Of a DNA stretch of 64,000 nucleotides, positions 43,651 to 51,924 are shown piece after piece. The notes under the pieces were generated by a model. That model was not told the DNA's origin and ran no database searches. It saw only the letters and a list, made by a program, of their open reading frames with translations. How positions within the stretch are numbered: the stretch's first letter is position 1; every line of letters starts with the position of its first letter. The DNA is from Eubacterium sp. (lineage in GTDB: Bacteria > Bacillota > Clostridia > Oscillospirales > Acutalibacteraceae): NCBI GenBank assembly GCA_015655975.1, contig DVEP01000038.1, positions 50,667-114,666 of the forward strand, in the 5' to 3' direction. The translations under genes were made by a program, and so were the position numbers.

Positions 43651-44166
43651 TTGTATCAAATTGGAGATTTAGTACAATACGGAATGAGTGGTGTTTGTCG
43701 TGTCTCTGAAATTACGGAAAATCTTTTTGACGGTAAAAAGATTAAATATTATGTTTTAACTTCTGTGGGAAATAAAGATTCTGTTATTTATGTTCCGTCT
43801 ATAAATAAAAAACTTGTTGCAAAAATGAGAAAAGTTCTTACCCCACAGGAAATATACGATATAATCGAGGCTTTGCCTGATGAGAAAATAATGTGGATTG
43901 ACGACGACTCGAAGCGAAAAGACTATTTCAGCAATGCAGTCAAAAGCGGAGACCGTTTGGAAATAATGAAAATTATTAAAACACTTTATTTGCACAAGCA
44001 AAAACTACAGGACGAAGGTAAAAAACTGCACATTGCAGACGAGCAGATTTTCAGAGAGTCTGAAGATTTGCTCTATGATGAATTTTCAGTTGTTTTAAAC
44101 ATTGAAAAAGAAGATGTGCTGCCTTTTATTATGAAAAAACTGAAAGCTCAGCAAAAAACTATTTGA
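43651..44166 (+). CDS. CarD/CdnL-type transcription regulator
   Basis: 171 aa. The N-terminal RNA-polymerase-interacting domain is recognisable: YQIGDLVQYGMSGVCRVSEI, then YYVLTSVGNKDSVIYVPS, as in CarD/CdnL/TRCF proteins that bind the beta subunit and stabilise open complexes. The rest is helical, with a basic DNA-binding character (about 70-170). The start is TTG with a perfect AGGAGG upstream. Its 3' end overlaps the 3' end of convergent murI by 8 bp. Targets are not apparent. Confidence 0.9.
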   Translation: MYQIGDLVQYGMSGVCRVSEITENLFDGKKIKYYVLTSVGNKDSVIYVPSINKKLVAKMRKVLTPQEIYDIIEALPDEKIMWIDDDSKRKDYFSNAVKSGDRLEIMKIIKTLYLHKQKLQDEGKKLHIADEQIFRESEDLLYDEFSVVLNIEKEDVLPFIMKKLKAQQKTI

Positions 44167-44941
44167 TTTTTTTCATTTCTTCAAGTCTTGAAATGAGATT
44201 TTTAAAATATTGCAAATCTTCTTTTGTATTTGCAGGTTTTCCTGAGTGATAGAATTCGACGGTTTGTTTGTTGTTTTCAAGCAAACCGTTTTGTTCTAAA
44301 ACTTTTTTTAATTGTTTTACGGTGCCGTTTATGCCGTCAACAAAAACGATTTCACTCGGCAAAATTTTTCTGAGCGTGTCTTTAAAGTAGTTGAAATGTG
44401 TACAACCTAAAACTATTGCAGAAAATTTGTTCAATTCAAAACTGCTTAAAGTTTCAGTTAAGTATTTTTCAATTTCGGCAGAGTCGAAAGTTCCTTTTTC
44501 TGCAAATTTTACAAGTCCGCCGAGCGACACAAGTTCGGTGTCGTGATTTTTGTCGATTCTGCTTATTAAATCTTTCAACTTTTTTTCGCGTATTGTTACG
44601 GCAGTTGCGCTTACAAGTATTTTTTTGTGATTTTTTATTTCAACAGCAGGTTTGACAGCGGGCTCCATTCCGATTATCGGAACGGAGTATTTTTCTCGCA
44701 AAAATTTTGCGGCAACGCTTGTTGCGGTATTGCAGGCGATGACAACTGCTTTTGCGCCGTTTTCAATCATAAATTTGACTGCGTTTTCTGCATAGTTTAA
44801 AATTTCTTCGTTGCTTTTCTCTCCGTATGGCACATTGTCGGTGTCTGCGTAGTATATAAATTGTTCATCGGGCAGTTGTTTCAGCGCTGTTTCAAGCACA
44901 CTCAAACCGCCTATACCTGAATCGTAAAAACCTATTTTCAA
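44159..44941 (-). CDS. murI: Glutamate racemase
   Basis: About 260 aa cofactor-independent racemase supplying D-glutamate for peptidoglycan. The catalytic Cys pair lies in VIACNTATSVAA and VLGCTHFNYF; the N-terminus KIGFYDSGIGGLSVLE is typical, with DTDNVPYGEKS following. The TTG at 44941 is preferred to the TTG at 44956, because GGGAG lies between them at RBS distance from the inner one. A bidirectional-looking terminator separates it from the PurF-like gene. Confidence 0.93.
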   Translation of the reverse strand: MKIGFYDSGIGGLSVLETALKQLPDEQFIYYADTDNVPYGEKSNEEILNYAENAVKFMIENGAKAVVIACNTATSVAAKFLREKYSVPIIGMEPAVKPAVEIKNHKKILVSATAVTIREKKLKDLISRIDKNHDTELVSLGGLVKFAEKGTFDSAEIEKYLTETLSSFELNKFSAIVLGCTHFNYFKDTLRKILPSEIVFVDGINGTVKQLKKVLEQNGLLENNKQTVEFYHSGKPANTKEDLQYFKNLISRLEEMKKIK

Positions 44942-45027
44942 AATAATTACTCCCAAAATATTTTGTAATGAATATTATATAACATATTCGGTGAATTTTC
45001 CATATGTATTTAATTTTTGTACAATAT

Positions 45028-45066
45028 TTAAAGCCATAGCGCAGAAAAATGCGCTATGGCTTTAAA
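45028..45066. terminator. Terminator of the PurF-like gene
   Basis: Stem AAAGCCATAGCGCA / TGCGCTATGGCTTT around GAAAAA, with A-rich sequence 5' on the plus strand that gives a T run for the minus-strand gene. Confidence 0.88.
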
Positions 45067-45077
45067 TATTTCTTTTT

Positions 45078-46484
45078 TTATTCTTTTCCGTTCCAGCAAT
45101 ATGTGCAAAGGTGAGACGGGTCGATGCCGACAGATTGAACTAAATCGTCGAGTCTGTGGTATCTCAAAGTAGTGAAGTGAAGTTTTTCACAAATGATGTC
45201 TATCATTTTTTTATATCTTGCGCTGTCAGGGTCTGCGTACTCGTACAACACTTCTCTTGACGGTTCTTCGCCCTCGATTTCTCTTATAGTGCGTCTTGTA
45301 ATAAGTTCCATTTCAGAAGTTGAACGGGAAAAGTTCAGATATTTGCAACCGAACATAATCGGCGGACAAGCGGGTCTGATATGAACTTCTTTTGCACCGC
45401 TTTCGTACAGAAATTCGGTAGTTTCTCTTAATTGTGTACCGCGAACTATTGAGTCGTCTATCAAAAGCAGACTTTTGTTTTCAATCAAATCGTGAACGGG
45501 CAAAAGTTTCATTTTTGCAATCAGGTTGCGCTTGCTTTGGTTTGTCGGCATAAACGAGCGCGGCCAAGTCGGAGTGTATTTGATGAAAGGTCTTGAAAAA
45601 GGTATTTTAGACTCGTTTGCATATCCTATTGCGTGAGCAATTCCCGAGTCGGGTACGCCTGCAACAATGTCGGGTTTTGCATCGTCTCTTTTTGCAAGAA
45701 GGCGTCCGCAGTTGTAACGCATATCTTCAACGGATATACCTTCGTATGAAGATGACGGATAGCCATAGTACACCCAAAGAAAAGTGCATATTTTCATATC
45801 TTTTCCGGGGTTAACAAGTGTTTTAATATCTTTTTCGTCAAACACTACAATTTCGCCGGGGCCGAGTTCTTTGTATTTCTTGTATCCTAAGTTTAAAAAT
45901 GCAAAACTTTCAAAACTTGCGCAAAATCCGTTGTCTTTCTTACCTATTACTATAGGTGTGCGACCTTTTTTGTCCCTTGCGGCATAAATTCCTTTCGGTG
46001 TTAAAATGAGCATACTCATAGAGCCGTCAATCAATTCCTGTGCGTACTTGATACCGTCAACAAAATTGTCTTTTTGGTTGATGATTGCCGCTACCAATTC
46101 GGTAGGGTTGATTTCTCCGTTTTGCATTTCAAAAAAGTGTGTGTTTTTTGAAATGATTTTTTCAAGAATTTCGTCGGTATTGTTGATTTTTCCGACGGTT
46201 GTTATTGAAAATGTGCCGTGATGAGAACGCATTAAAATCGGTTGCGCTTCATAGTCGGAAATACAGCCTATACCGTAGTTGCCCTGCATAGTGTTTGACT
46301 CTTTTGTGAACTTTGTTCTGAATGGAGCATTTTCAATATTGTGAATTGCTTTGTCAAACCCTTTTTCAAAACTGTAAACAGCCATACCTGCACGACGCGT
46401 ACCTAAATGAGAATGGTAGTCTGTCCCGAAAAACAAGTCGAAAACGCAATCTTCGTTAGACGCTACTCCGAAAAAACCGCTCAT
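45078..46484 (-). CDS. PurF-like amidophosphoribosyltransferase paralog without N-terminal Cys
   Basis: About 468 aa with the Ntn-amidotransferase domain followed by a type I phosphoribosyltransferase domain. The PRPP loop is SLLLIDDSIVRGTQLRETTE, and PACPPIMFGCKYLNFS follows, as in PurF. The N-terminus reads MSGFFGVASNEDC where PurF has the mature Cys of CGVFG, so the glutaminase nucleophile is a Ser or absent. The ATG at 46484 (with AAGGGGTG before it) is chosen over an upstream in-frame start. C-terminal Cys residues (HLCTYCWNG) could bind a metal or cluster. No other pur genes are near, so it may not be the housekeeping PurF. Confidence 0.85.
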   Translation of the reverse strand: MSGFFGVASNEDCVFDLFFGTDYHSHLGTRRAGMAVYSFEKGFDKAIHNIENAPFRTKFTKESNTMQGNYGIGCISDYEAQPILMRSHHGTFSITTVGKINNTDEILEKIISKNTHFFEMQNGEINPTELVAAIINQKDNFVDGIKYAQELIDGSMSMLILTPKGIYAARDKKGRTPIVIGKKDNGFCASFESFAFLNLGYKKYKELGPGEIVVFDEKDIKTLVNPGKDMKICTFLWVYYGYPSSSYEGISVEDMRYNCGRLLAKRDDAKPDIVAGVPDSGIAHAIGYANESKIPFSRPFIKYTPTWPRSFMPTNQSKRNLIAKMKLLPVHDLIENKSLLLIDDSIVRGTQLRETTEFLYESGAKEVHIRPACPPIMFGCKYLNFSRSTSEMELITRRTIREIEGEEPSREVLYEYADPDSARYKKMIDIICEKLHFTTLRYHRLDDLVQSVGIDPSHLCTYCWNGKE

Positions 46485-46755
46485 AATTACACCCCTTAAA
46501 ATTAAATACTGGTTTTCTATGGATAATATTATATCAAAAAACAAAAATATCTTAAATAGAAAAAGTGCAATTTTTTTGAATTATTGAAAAATTTTATATT
46601 TTTATTAAATAAGAACATATAAAACAACGAAAATTTGTATATTTTTAAAAATATATTTGTTTTTCATCTTGAATTACAATATTTGCTTGCAAGAAAATGT
46701 ACAAAGGTATAAAATATATTTATAGTATTTTATATTTCAGATAGGGGAGTTAGAA

Positions 46756-48036
46756 ATGAAATATGCTTACATAAACGGAAAAGTTCTTGACGGCAGTAAA
46801 AATATGACTGTCAAAGAAGATTTGGTAATATTGACAGACGGCGAAAAAATCGCAGATATAACAGTAAAAGACACAGATTTGTCAGGTTTTGAAATAATAG
46901 ATTTAAAAGGCAAATACATAATGCCCGGGCTTATAAATATGCACATTCATTTGCCGTCAAGCGGTAAACCGTCGAAAAAGCAAAAAGACTTGGTTAAGCT
47001 TGTAAAGATTGTAACAAGCAATGCAATTTTGAGAACTGTCGCAAGAAAAATCTGCGAAAGCGCCGCTCACACTCAGCTTATGAGCGGTGTTACAACCGTC
47101 AGAACAATGGGCGGTATCATCAACTGCGACACAGAAGTAAGAAACAGAATTAATGATAAAAAGATTGACGGACCGAGAGTTTTGGCTTCCAATATGGCTA
47201 TTTCGGTTGAGGGCGGACATATGGCAGGCTCTCTTGCATACATTGCAAAAAGTGCAGAAGATGCAAAAAACTATGTTGATTTGATTGCAAAAGATAAACC
47301 CGATGTAATTAAATTGATGATTACGGGCGGTGTGCTTGATGCAAAAGTAAAAGGCGAGCCGGGTGAACTTAAAATGCCTGCCGAGTTTGTTAAAGCTGCC
47401 TGCGACGAGGCGCATAAACTCGGTTTCAAAGTTGCAGCGCATGTAGAAAGTCCTCAAGGTGTTAAAGTTGCACTTGAAAACGGTGTAGATACAATAGAAC
47501 ACGGCGCTCAACCTGACGACGAAATGATAGAACTCTTCAAGCAGCACGGTGCAAGCCATATTACAACAATTTCTCCTGCACTGCCGTTTGCGTTGTTCGA
47601 CAGAGAAGTAAATAACACAACTGAAACTGAACAGTACAACGGAAATATCGTATTTCAGGGTATCATAAATTGTGCGAAAGAGTGCATCAAAAACGGCATT
47701 CCCGTAGGCTTGGGTACAGATACGGGCTGCCCGTATATCACGCACTATGATATGTGGAGAGAACTTGTGTATTTCAAAAAATATTGCGGTGTTTCAAACG
47801 CTTTTGCTTTGTATTGCGCAACACTCGGAAATGCCCAAATAGCACAGATAGACGATGTTACAGGCTCGATAGAAAAAGGAAAGTGCGCCGACTTTGTCGT
47901 TACCGAAAAAAATCCTCTTGAAGATTTGCATGCTTTGAGAAATATCAGTATGGTCGTTGCTAAAGGTAAAGTTTTTGCCAATCCGAAAGTTAAAAAAATG
48001 TCGAATGTCGAGCGTGAACTTGACAAGTTTATATAA
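46756..48036 (+). CDS. Amidohydrolase family protein (imidazolonepropionase/prolidase-like)
   Basis: 426 aa metal-dependent hydrolase of the amidohydrolase superfamily. The metal motif HxH is in LINMHIHLPSSG; the bridging Lys lies in VIKLMITGGVLD; later ligands are AAHVESPQG, TIEHGAQPD and GLGTDTGCP. Flanking N- and C-terminal strands form the usual beta-sandwich. It resembles the Xaa-Pro dipeptidase or imidazolonepropionase-like group. No signal peptide is present. A GGGGAG RBS lies before the ATG. The substrate is unknown. Confidence 0.88.
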   Translation: MKYAYINGKVLDGSKNMTVKEDLVILTDGEKIADITVKDTDLSGFEIIDLKGKYIMPGLINMHIHLPSSGKPSKKQKDLVKLVKIVTSNAILRTVARKICESAAHTQLMSGVTTVRTMGGIINCDTEVRNRINDKKIDGPRVLASNMAISVEGGHMAGSLAYIAKSAEDAKNYVDLIAKDKPDVIKLMITGGVLDAKVKGEPGELKMPAEFVKAACDEAHKLGFKVAAHVESPQGVKVALENGVDTIEHGAQPDDEMIELFKQHGASHITTISPALPFALFDREVNNTTETEQYNGNIVFQGIINCAKECIKNGIPVGLGTDTGCPYITHYDMWRELVYFKKYCGVSNAFALYCATLGNAQIAQIDDVTGSIEKGKCADFVVTEKNPLEDLHALRNISMVVAKGKVFANPKVKKMSNVERELDKFI

Positions 48037-48050
48037 ACTAATCAGTATTA

Positions 48051-48085
48051 AAAAATCACGGTGTAAATTTTACACCGTGATTTTT
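48051..48085 (+). terminator. Terminator after amidohydrolase gene
   Basis: Perfect long stem AAAAATCACGGTGTAAA / TTTACACCGTGATTTTT. Confidence 0.93.
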
Positions 48086-48173
48086 AATCTTTTAATAAAT
48101 TTTACTTGATTTTCTTCGCGGAGAATACTGAAATATCGTAATATATATTTTTAAATATTTCAATATTTTACTC

Positions 48174-48965
48174 TTATGCGTAGAAAAATCCCGCTGTCAT
48201 TTCAAGATAGTTTTGACCGCTGTATGCAGGGTATTGTTTTTGCACTTCTGATTTAAAACTTTCTGCGTCGGCACAGTCTTTTGCTATCTTTTTTAAATTT
48301 TCGATATAGTCAATTTTGGTTTGTGTGTCTTTTAAATCTTCAGGTGTGTAATGAGAGGTTAATATCAAATCGTAACCTTGTGCAATATAATTTTGAAGTT
48401 CTTTTTCAATACCGTCAGCGTGTGTTTCGCCTGCGATAATTGAGTGGCAGTCGTGCCCGAGCATATGCGTGTAAACTGTATTTATTTCAGGAATTACAAT
48501 GTCGAACGCCTCTGCCGTGTTTTTAATTTCAAAATCAATGTCGCCTACACTTATTGTTCCTTCTGAAATTATATTTGTAATTTTATGCACGGATGAGTCA
48601 AATACTTCGCCGAAAGCATTTGCAAAGTTTTCTATCAATGCTTTACCACCGCCGTTTTCCGAGTAGTTTACAGCGTTTTGTGTAGCGTATTTTACGATAT
48701 CGGGCATAAAAGTTCCGCCTGCGCCGTGATAGGCGATAAACATACCTTCAATTTGAATATCTTTTAAATATTCTGTAAGTTCTTTGTTGTTGTCAAAGAA
48801 GCAAGGCGACTCTATAATGACCGCTTTTCCGTTTTTCTCCAGTACGAAAACTTCGTCGTCGATGAAATCGTTTGTTTTGTATGCGTGAAGTTTTATTTTA
48901 CCGAAATCGTAAATGTTCATTTCTCCTTTTGCAAGTTTAACAGATTTAAATGTATTTTTGTTCAT
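48174..48965 (-). CDS. Metallo-beta-lactamase-fold-like protein
   Basis: About 263 aa. The order of strands and the segments DDEVFVLEKNGKAVIIESP, MFIAYHGAGGTF, THMLGHDCHSIIAG and LILTSHYTPEDL suggest an MBL-fold protein, but the HxHxDH motif is degraded (AYHGAGG). Catalysis is therefore uncertain. The ATG at 48965 is chosen because GGGAGG lies just upstream; 15 more codons are open upstream. It diverges from an HxlR-type regulator with tandem repeats in between, so it is probably the target of that regulator. Possible roles include detoxification under electrophile or redox stress. Confidence 0.65.
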   Translation of the reverse strand: MNKNTFKSVKLAKGEMNIYDFGKIKLHAYKTNDFIDDEVFVLEKNGKAVIIESPCFFDNNKELTEYLKDIQIEGMFIAYHGAGGTFMPDIVKYATQNAVNYSENGGGKALIENFANAFGEVFDSSVHKITNIISEGTISVGDIDFEIKNTAEAFDIVIPEINTVYTHMLGHDCHSIIAGETHADGIEKELQNYIAQGYDLILTSHYTPEDLKDTQTKIDYIENLKKIAKDCADAESFKSEVQKQYPAYSGQNYLEMTAGFFYA

Positions 48966-49076
48966 AATATATATTCCTCCCGGATTTTTCGAGTTTGGCG
49001 GAGCAAACACAATATGTTTTTTTACTTCGCTCTTTTTGTTGAGTTATTTCTCGGCCGTGTTCGTAACTCTGACTAT

Positions 49077-49105
49077 ATTATAAAAATGAATTTTCGTATT
49101 GTAAA
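49077..49105 (-). promoter_or_regulatory. Promoter of the MBL-like gene
   Basis: On the minus strand: -35 TTTACA (49105-49100) and -10 TATAAT (49082-49077), 17 bp spacer. Confidence 0.7.
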
Positions 49106-49127
49106 GTAAGCACAATATTGTTCCGTA

Positions 49128-49168
49128 GTTACCAAAAAGATACTATAAGACGGTTACCGAAAGGAAAC
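49128..49168. promoter_or_regulatory. Candidate HxlR operator: two direct repeats
   Basis: GTTACCAAAAAGATAC (49128-49143) and GTTACCGAAAGGAAAC (49153-49168) match at 13 of 16 positions with a 25 bp period. They lie about 20 bp upstream of the -35 of the MBL-like gene and 90 bp before the -35 of the HxlR gene. The intergenic span 48966-49319 (354 nt) holds only these sites and two promoters. Confidence 0.55.
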
Positions 49169-49256
49169 AAATGCATGAATTCAATGTTTTAGACATTTAA
49201 AAAAAATAAAAAAATTTTTTCAGTATTTTAAATTTGTTTGTTTTTATCTTCAAATA

Positions 49257-49284
49257 TTGATTAAATATAACTGTATGGTATAAT
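49257..49284 (+). promoter_or_regulatory. Promoter of the HxlR regulator
   Basis: -35 TTGATT at 49257-49262 and -10 TATAAT at 49279-49284 with a 16 bp spacer, 35 nt before the ATG. Confidence 0.7.
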
Positions 49285-49319
49285 AAGACAGAAAGTTTTA
49301 TTATATTGGAGGTGTCTGT

Positions 49320-49655
49320 ATGAATGAACAAAAAGCAATAAATGATTTGCCTGACTGTCCTGTGGAAACAACCTTGTCTTTGATAGGGAATAAATGGAAA
49401 GTTTTGATTATACGGGAACTGCTTACAGGTACTAAGCGTTTCGGAGAATTGAAAAAGTCTGTCGGCAATGTGTCTCAAAAAGTGTTGACTGCACAACTTC
49501 GCTCAATGGAAGAATGCGGTTTGTTAATTCGGACAGTTTATGCAGAAGTACCTCCGAGAGTGGAATACTCTTTGACTGATTTAGGACAAAGTCTTAAACC
49601 TGTTCTTGATGCTATGTCTGAATGGGGTAACGGCTATAAGGAAATGCGAGTATAA
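49320..49655 (+). CDS. HxlR-family winged-helix regulator
   Basis: 111 aa. The signature DCPVETTLSLIGNKWKVLII, with LLTGTKRFGELKKS and VSQKVLTAQLRSMEECGLL, defines the HxlR family. Cys13 is in the position used for redox sensing by HypR (Cys14) and near that of YodB (Cys6) in Bacillus; a second Cys lies in EECGLL. GGAGGT precedes the ATG. It diverges from the MBL-like gene with tandem repeats between them, consistent with a redox- or electrophile-responsive switch. Confidence 0.92.
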   Translation: MNEQKAINDLPDCPVETTLSLIGNKWKVLIIRELLTGTKRFGELKKSVGNVSQKVLTAQLRSMEECGLLIRTVYAEVPPRVEYSLTDLGQSLKPVLDAMSEWGNGYKEMRV

Positions 49656-49730
49656 CACAGCAGTTAAATCTGTAATTTATATAACTTCAAAGAATTAAGC
49701 AGGTTGGTATCTAAGTTCTGTAACTCATTT

Positions 49731-49967
49731 TCATTCCTCACTGCCTTTCAAAAGCAGTGCATTCATAGCAAGCCTTGAAGTGTAGTATGTTTTGCCGATT
49801 TTAGTTCTTCCTGCCTGTATCATCAGTCTTGCAGCGTGGTCGTTAGTGCAATCGAGTTCCTCTGCCCACTCGGTTGTTGAAAGGTGTTCGTCTTTCAGTA
49901 GGTCTGAACTGCTGATGATGATTTGATATGTAACATTTCTGTTACCCTGCATTAAATTCTGTATCAT
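49731..49967 (-). CDS. Small protein of unknown function with a possible HTH segment
   Basis: 78 aa from the ATG at 49967, which follows GGAAGT; an in-frame upstream extension to 50021 lacks an RBS. The segment TEWAEELDCTNDHAARLMI near 30-48 looks like a helix-turn-helix, followed by GRTKIGKTYYTS, a beta-wing-like part seen in excisionase-type proteins. I do not recognise a precise family. It is between HxlR and the sigI operon without clear links to either, and could be a remnant of a mobile element. Confidence 0.55.
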   Translation of the reverse strand: MIQNLMQGNRNVTYQIIISSSDLLKDEHLSTTEWAEELDCTNDHAARLMIQAGRTKIGKTYYTSRLAMNALLLKGSEE

Positions 49968-50076
49968 TTTTAACTTCCTTTCTTCCTGCTGAAAAATTGT
50001 TGATGAAGTAACTTTGACCATTTCCTGTTACTTTTGTTGTTTTTGTAATTTTGCGGCTATTTAATTATTTAGATTA

Positions 50077-51159
50077 TCAGTCGTCGTATTTATCGTCATC
50101 AAAGCGGTCATCATCTTTATCGTCGTCATCATCGTATTTGTCGTTGATATCGTCTTTTTCAATTCTGTCTTTGTCGTAGTCGAGTATTTTTCCGCTTATC
50201 GCATCAATGTCGCAGTCGTACTCAAAGCCGTTTGAAGTGAACTCTATTTCATATACTGCTTTGCCGTTTTCACGGTCGAGTTTTGAAAGTGTAAACTTAA
50301 CATTGTTTTCTTTAAGTTTTGCACGGTTGAGCGCAATGCTTTTTGCTTTTTCTTTTGAAATGTATTTGTCGGACGGCACAACTTCTTTGTCGTCATCTTT
50401 GTCATACTTGTCATCGTCAAATCTGTCGTCATCGTCGTCTTTGCTGTCTTCAAAAATATTTTCGTGTTCAGCGCTCATAACTTTTCCCGAAACTGCGTCA
50501 ATATCGTACTCATATTTGATATTGTTTGCTACAAATTCCAAATCGTAAACGGCAACATTTTTCTCAAAATCAAAGTCTTTTTCTGTAAACTTTGCCTCTG
50601 AAGGTGATACACCTGCCTGCGCAAGCGCTATTTCTTTTGCTTTTTCAAGAGAAATGTAGTTTGACGCTTTTTCTTTGCTTGAATATTTTTCGTCAAAATC
50701 ATCTTTTTCAATTTCTATGATTTTTGAATTGAGTTCAAGTTCGTTTGAAACGCTTGAAACAGAGTTTTCCAAGTTTGCAAAAAAGTTTTCATTCGGCAAT
50801 TCTGAATTTGGTTCAAGTTTCAAAACTATGTTTCTGTCGTTTCCGTCAATTTCTTTTTCAAAATAGCCTTTGTTGTAGATTTCTTTTACAAGCAGATTTA
50901 ATACATCGCTGCAATCTTTGTTTTCGTAGCTTGCAATATTTTGTATAACTGCTTTTCCGTCGTCGTTTATTCCGACTAATTTTGTTACATTGCCGTTTTT
51001 ATCATACTCTATTTTTATTTCGGGGTTAACGCTGAGCGTTACTGCTCCTATTTTTGAATTTGCGCTTTTGATTTGAGATTTTACGCAACCTGCAAAAATC
51101 ATTGTAAAAATGAGTAATATAGATATAATGGCTGTAATTTTTTGTTTATTTGTTTTCAT
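50077..51159 (-). CDS. RsgI-core and double-PepSY lipoprotein
   Basis: 360 aa. A lipoprotein signal ends at IFTMIFAGC (Cys25), so it should be anchored outside the membrane. Next comes the RsgI-type core (TLSVNPEIKIEYDKNGNVTK near 41-60), then two PepSY repeats separated by an acidic linker: SLEKAKEIALAQAGVSPSEA, and SKEKAKSIALNRAKLKENNV, each ending in YEYDIDAVSGKVM or YDCDIDAISGKIL. Linker and tail are Asp/Lys-rich (DDDRFDDDKYDD). It lies downstream of rsgI but is separated by a terminator-like hairpin containing its RBS. A role in sensing the envelope for SigI is plausible but unproven. Confidence 0.83.
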   Translation of the reverse strand: MKTNKQKITAIISILLIFTMIFAGCVKSQIKSANSKIGAVTLSVNPEIKIEYDKNGNVTKLVGINDDGKAVIQNIASYENKDCSDVLNLLVKEIYNKGYFEKEIDGNDRNIVLKLEPNSELPNENFFANLENSVSSVSNELELNSKIIEIEKDDFDEKYSSKEKASNYISLEKAKEIALAQAGVSPSEAKFTEKDFDFEKNVAVYDLEFVANNIKYEYDIDAVSGKVMSAEHENIFEDSKDDDDDRFDDDKYDKDDDKEVVPSDKYISKEKAKSIALNRAKLKENNVKFTLSKLDRENGKAVYEIEFTSNGFEYDCDIDAISGKILDYDKDRIEKDDINDKYDDDDDKDDDRFDDDKYDD

Positions 51160-51163
51160 AATA

Positions 51164-51211
51164 AAAACTCCTTTCGTTTTGTTTTCATTAATAGAATACG
51201 AAGGGAGTTTT
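51164..51211 (-). promoter_or_regulatory. Hairpin burying the RBS of the PepSY lipoprotein gene
   Basis: On the minus strand, AAAACTCCCTTCGT (51211-51198) pairs with ACGAAAGGAGTTTT (51177-51164), 13 of 14 bp, loop 20 nt. The 3' arm contains the SD GAAAGGAG and is followed by a short T run, so it could act as a terminator, a translation block, or both. Confidence 0.6.
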
Positions 51212-51249
51212 TTAAAAATGGGGTAATTTTGAAAATTTTTTAAAATTTT

Positions 51250-51924
51250 TTAATCGTCGTCATTTTCGTCGTTTTCTTTTTCGTTGTCATCATCGTCGTC
51301 ATTTTCGTTTTCATCATTATCGTCATTATCATCTTCATCGTCATCAATGTTGTTTTCATTTTCAACAATAATGTTGATATTGACATTTTCGCCGTCGGGT
51401 TTGACGGAATTTTTCAGTTCACTTTCATATTGGTTATATAGATTTTTGTCAGGTGTACTGATTGAAAATGTAACATCTCCGCCGTCTGTCAAAAATCCCA
51501 TTTCAATCGCGCGCTCTACAAGTTCGTCTGCGACGGTTGTTTTAGATTTTCCTTTTGCGTCGTATCCGTCTATTAAAATTTCGCCGTCTTTGTTTGTGCC
51601 TGCAATACTTACAACATTTCCTTTTTTATTGAGTTGTATTTGTACCTGCGGATTTATTGAAATCAATATCGACGAGTAGGGAGATGTTGTGTACTGATAG
51701 TATTCTGTTGAAAAAATTAAAACAAGGCAAGCCGCTATCGCAATTAAAGTGTTTCTGATTGCTTTTTGCGTTTTGTTTTTTGCTGTTTGATTTTCCTGCA
51801 TTAAAACAGGGTTTGAAACCGTTTGACCTACTTCGTAGTGAAGATTTGCCGCTTTTAAGAATACACCGTTTTCGTCTAAGAGTATAGCGTAACTCATATG
51901 ACATTCCATTACTATATATTTCAT
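51250..51924 (-). CDS. rsgI: Anti-sigma-I factor RsgI-like
   Basis: 224 aa. The N-terminal 50 residues match the RsgI anti-sigma domain (MKYIVMECHMSYAILLDENG, then VGQTV). A single membrane helix follows at about 62-80, then the extracellular RsgI core (SILISINPQVQIQLNKKGNV near 94-113). The last 30 residues are almost only Asp, Glu and Asn. The first four bases overlap the end of sigI, the usual layout of sigI-rsgI pairs. No carbohydrate-binding module is fused, unlike the clostridial polysaccharide sensors. Confidence 0.9.
   Translation of the reverse strand: MKYIVMECHMSYAILLDENGVFLKAANLHYEVGQTVSNPVLMQENQTAKNKTQKAIRNTLIAIAACLVLIFSTEYYQYTTSPYSSILISINPQVQIQLNKKGNVVSIAGTNKDGEILIDGYDAKGKSKTTVADELVERAIEMGFLTDGGDVTFSISTPDKNLYNQYESELKNSVKPDGENVNINIIVENENNIDDDEDDNDDNDENENDDDDDNEKENDENDDD

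Noticed and set aside
46485..46755. Purine or other riboswitch between the PurF-like gene and the amidohydrolase
   Set aside because: AT-rich sequence without a recognisable conserved core or a terminator hairpin; nothing supported beyond promoters.
50077..51924. Tandem DNA repeats or a CRISPR-like array in the GAT/GAC-rich regions
   Set aside because: These are codons of Asp-rich protein tails and linkers on the minus strand; no regular period or spacer structure.
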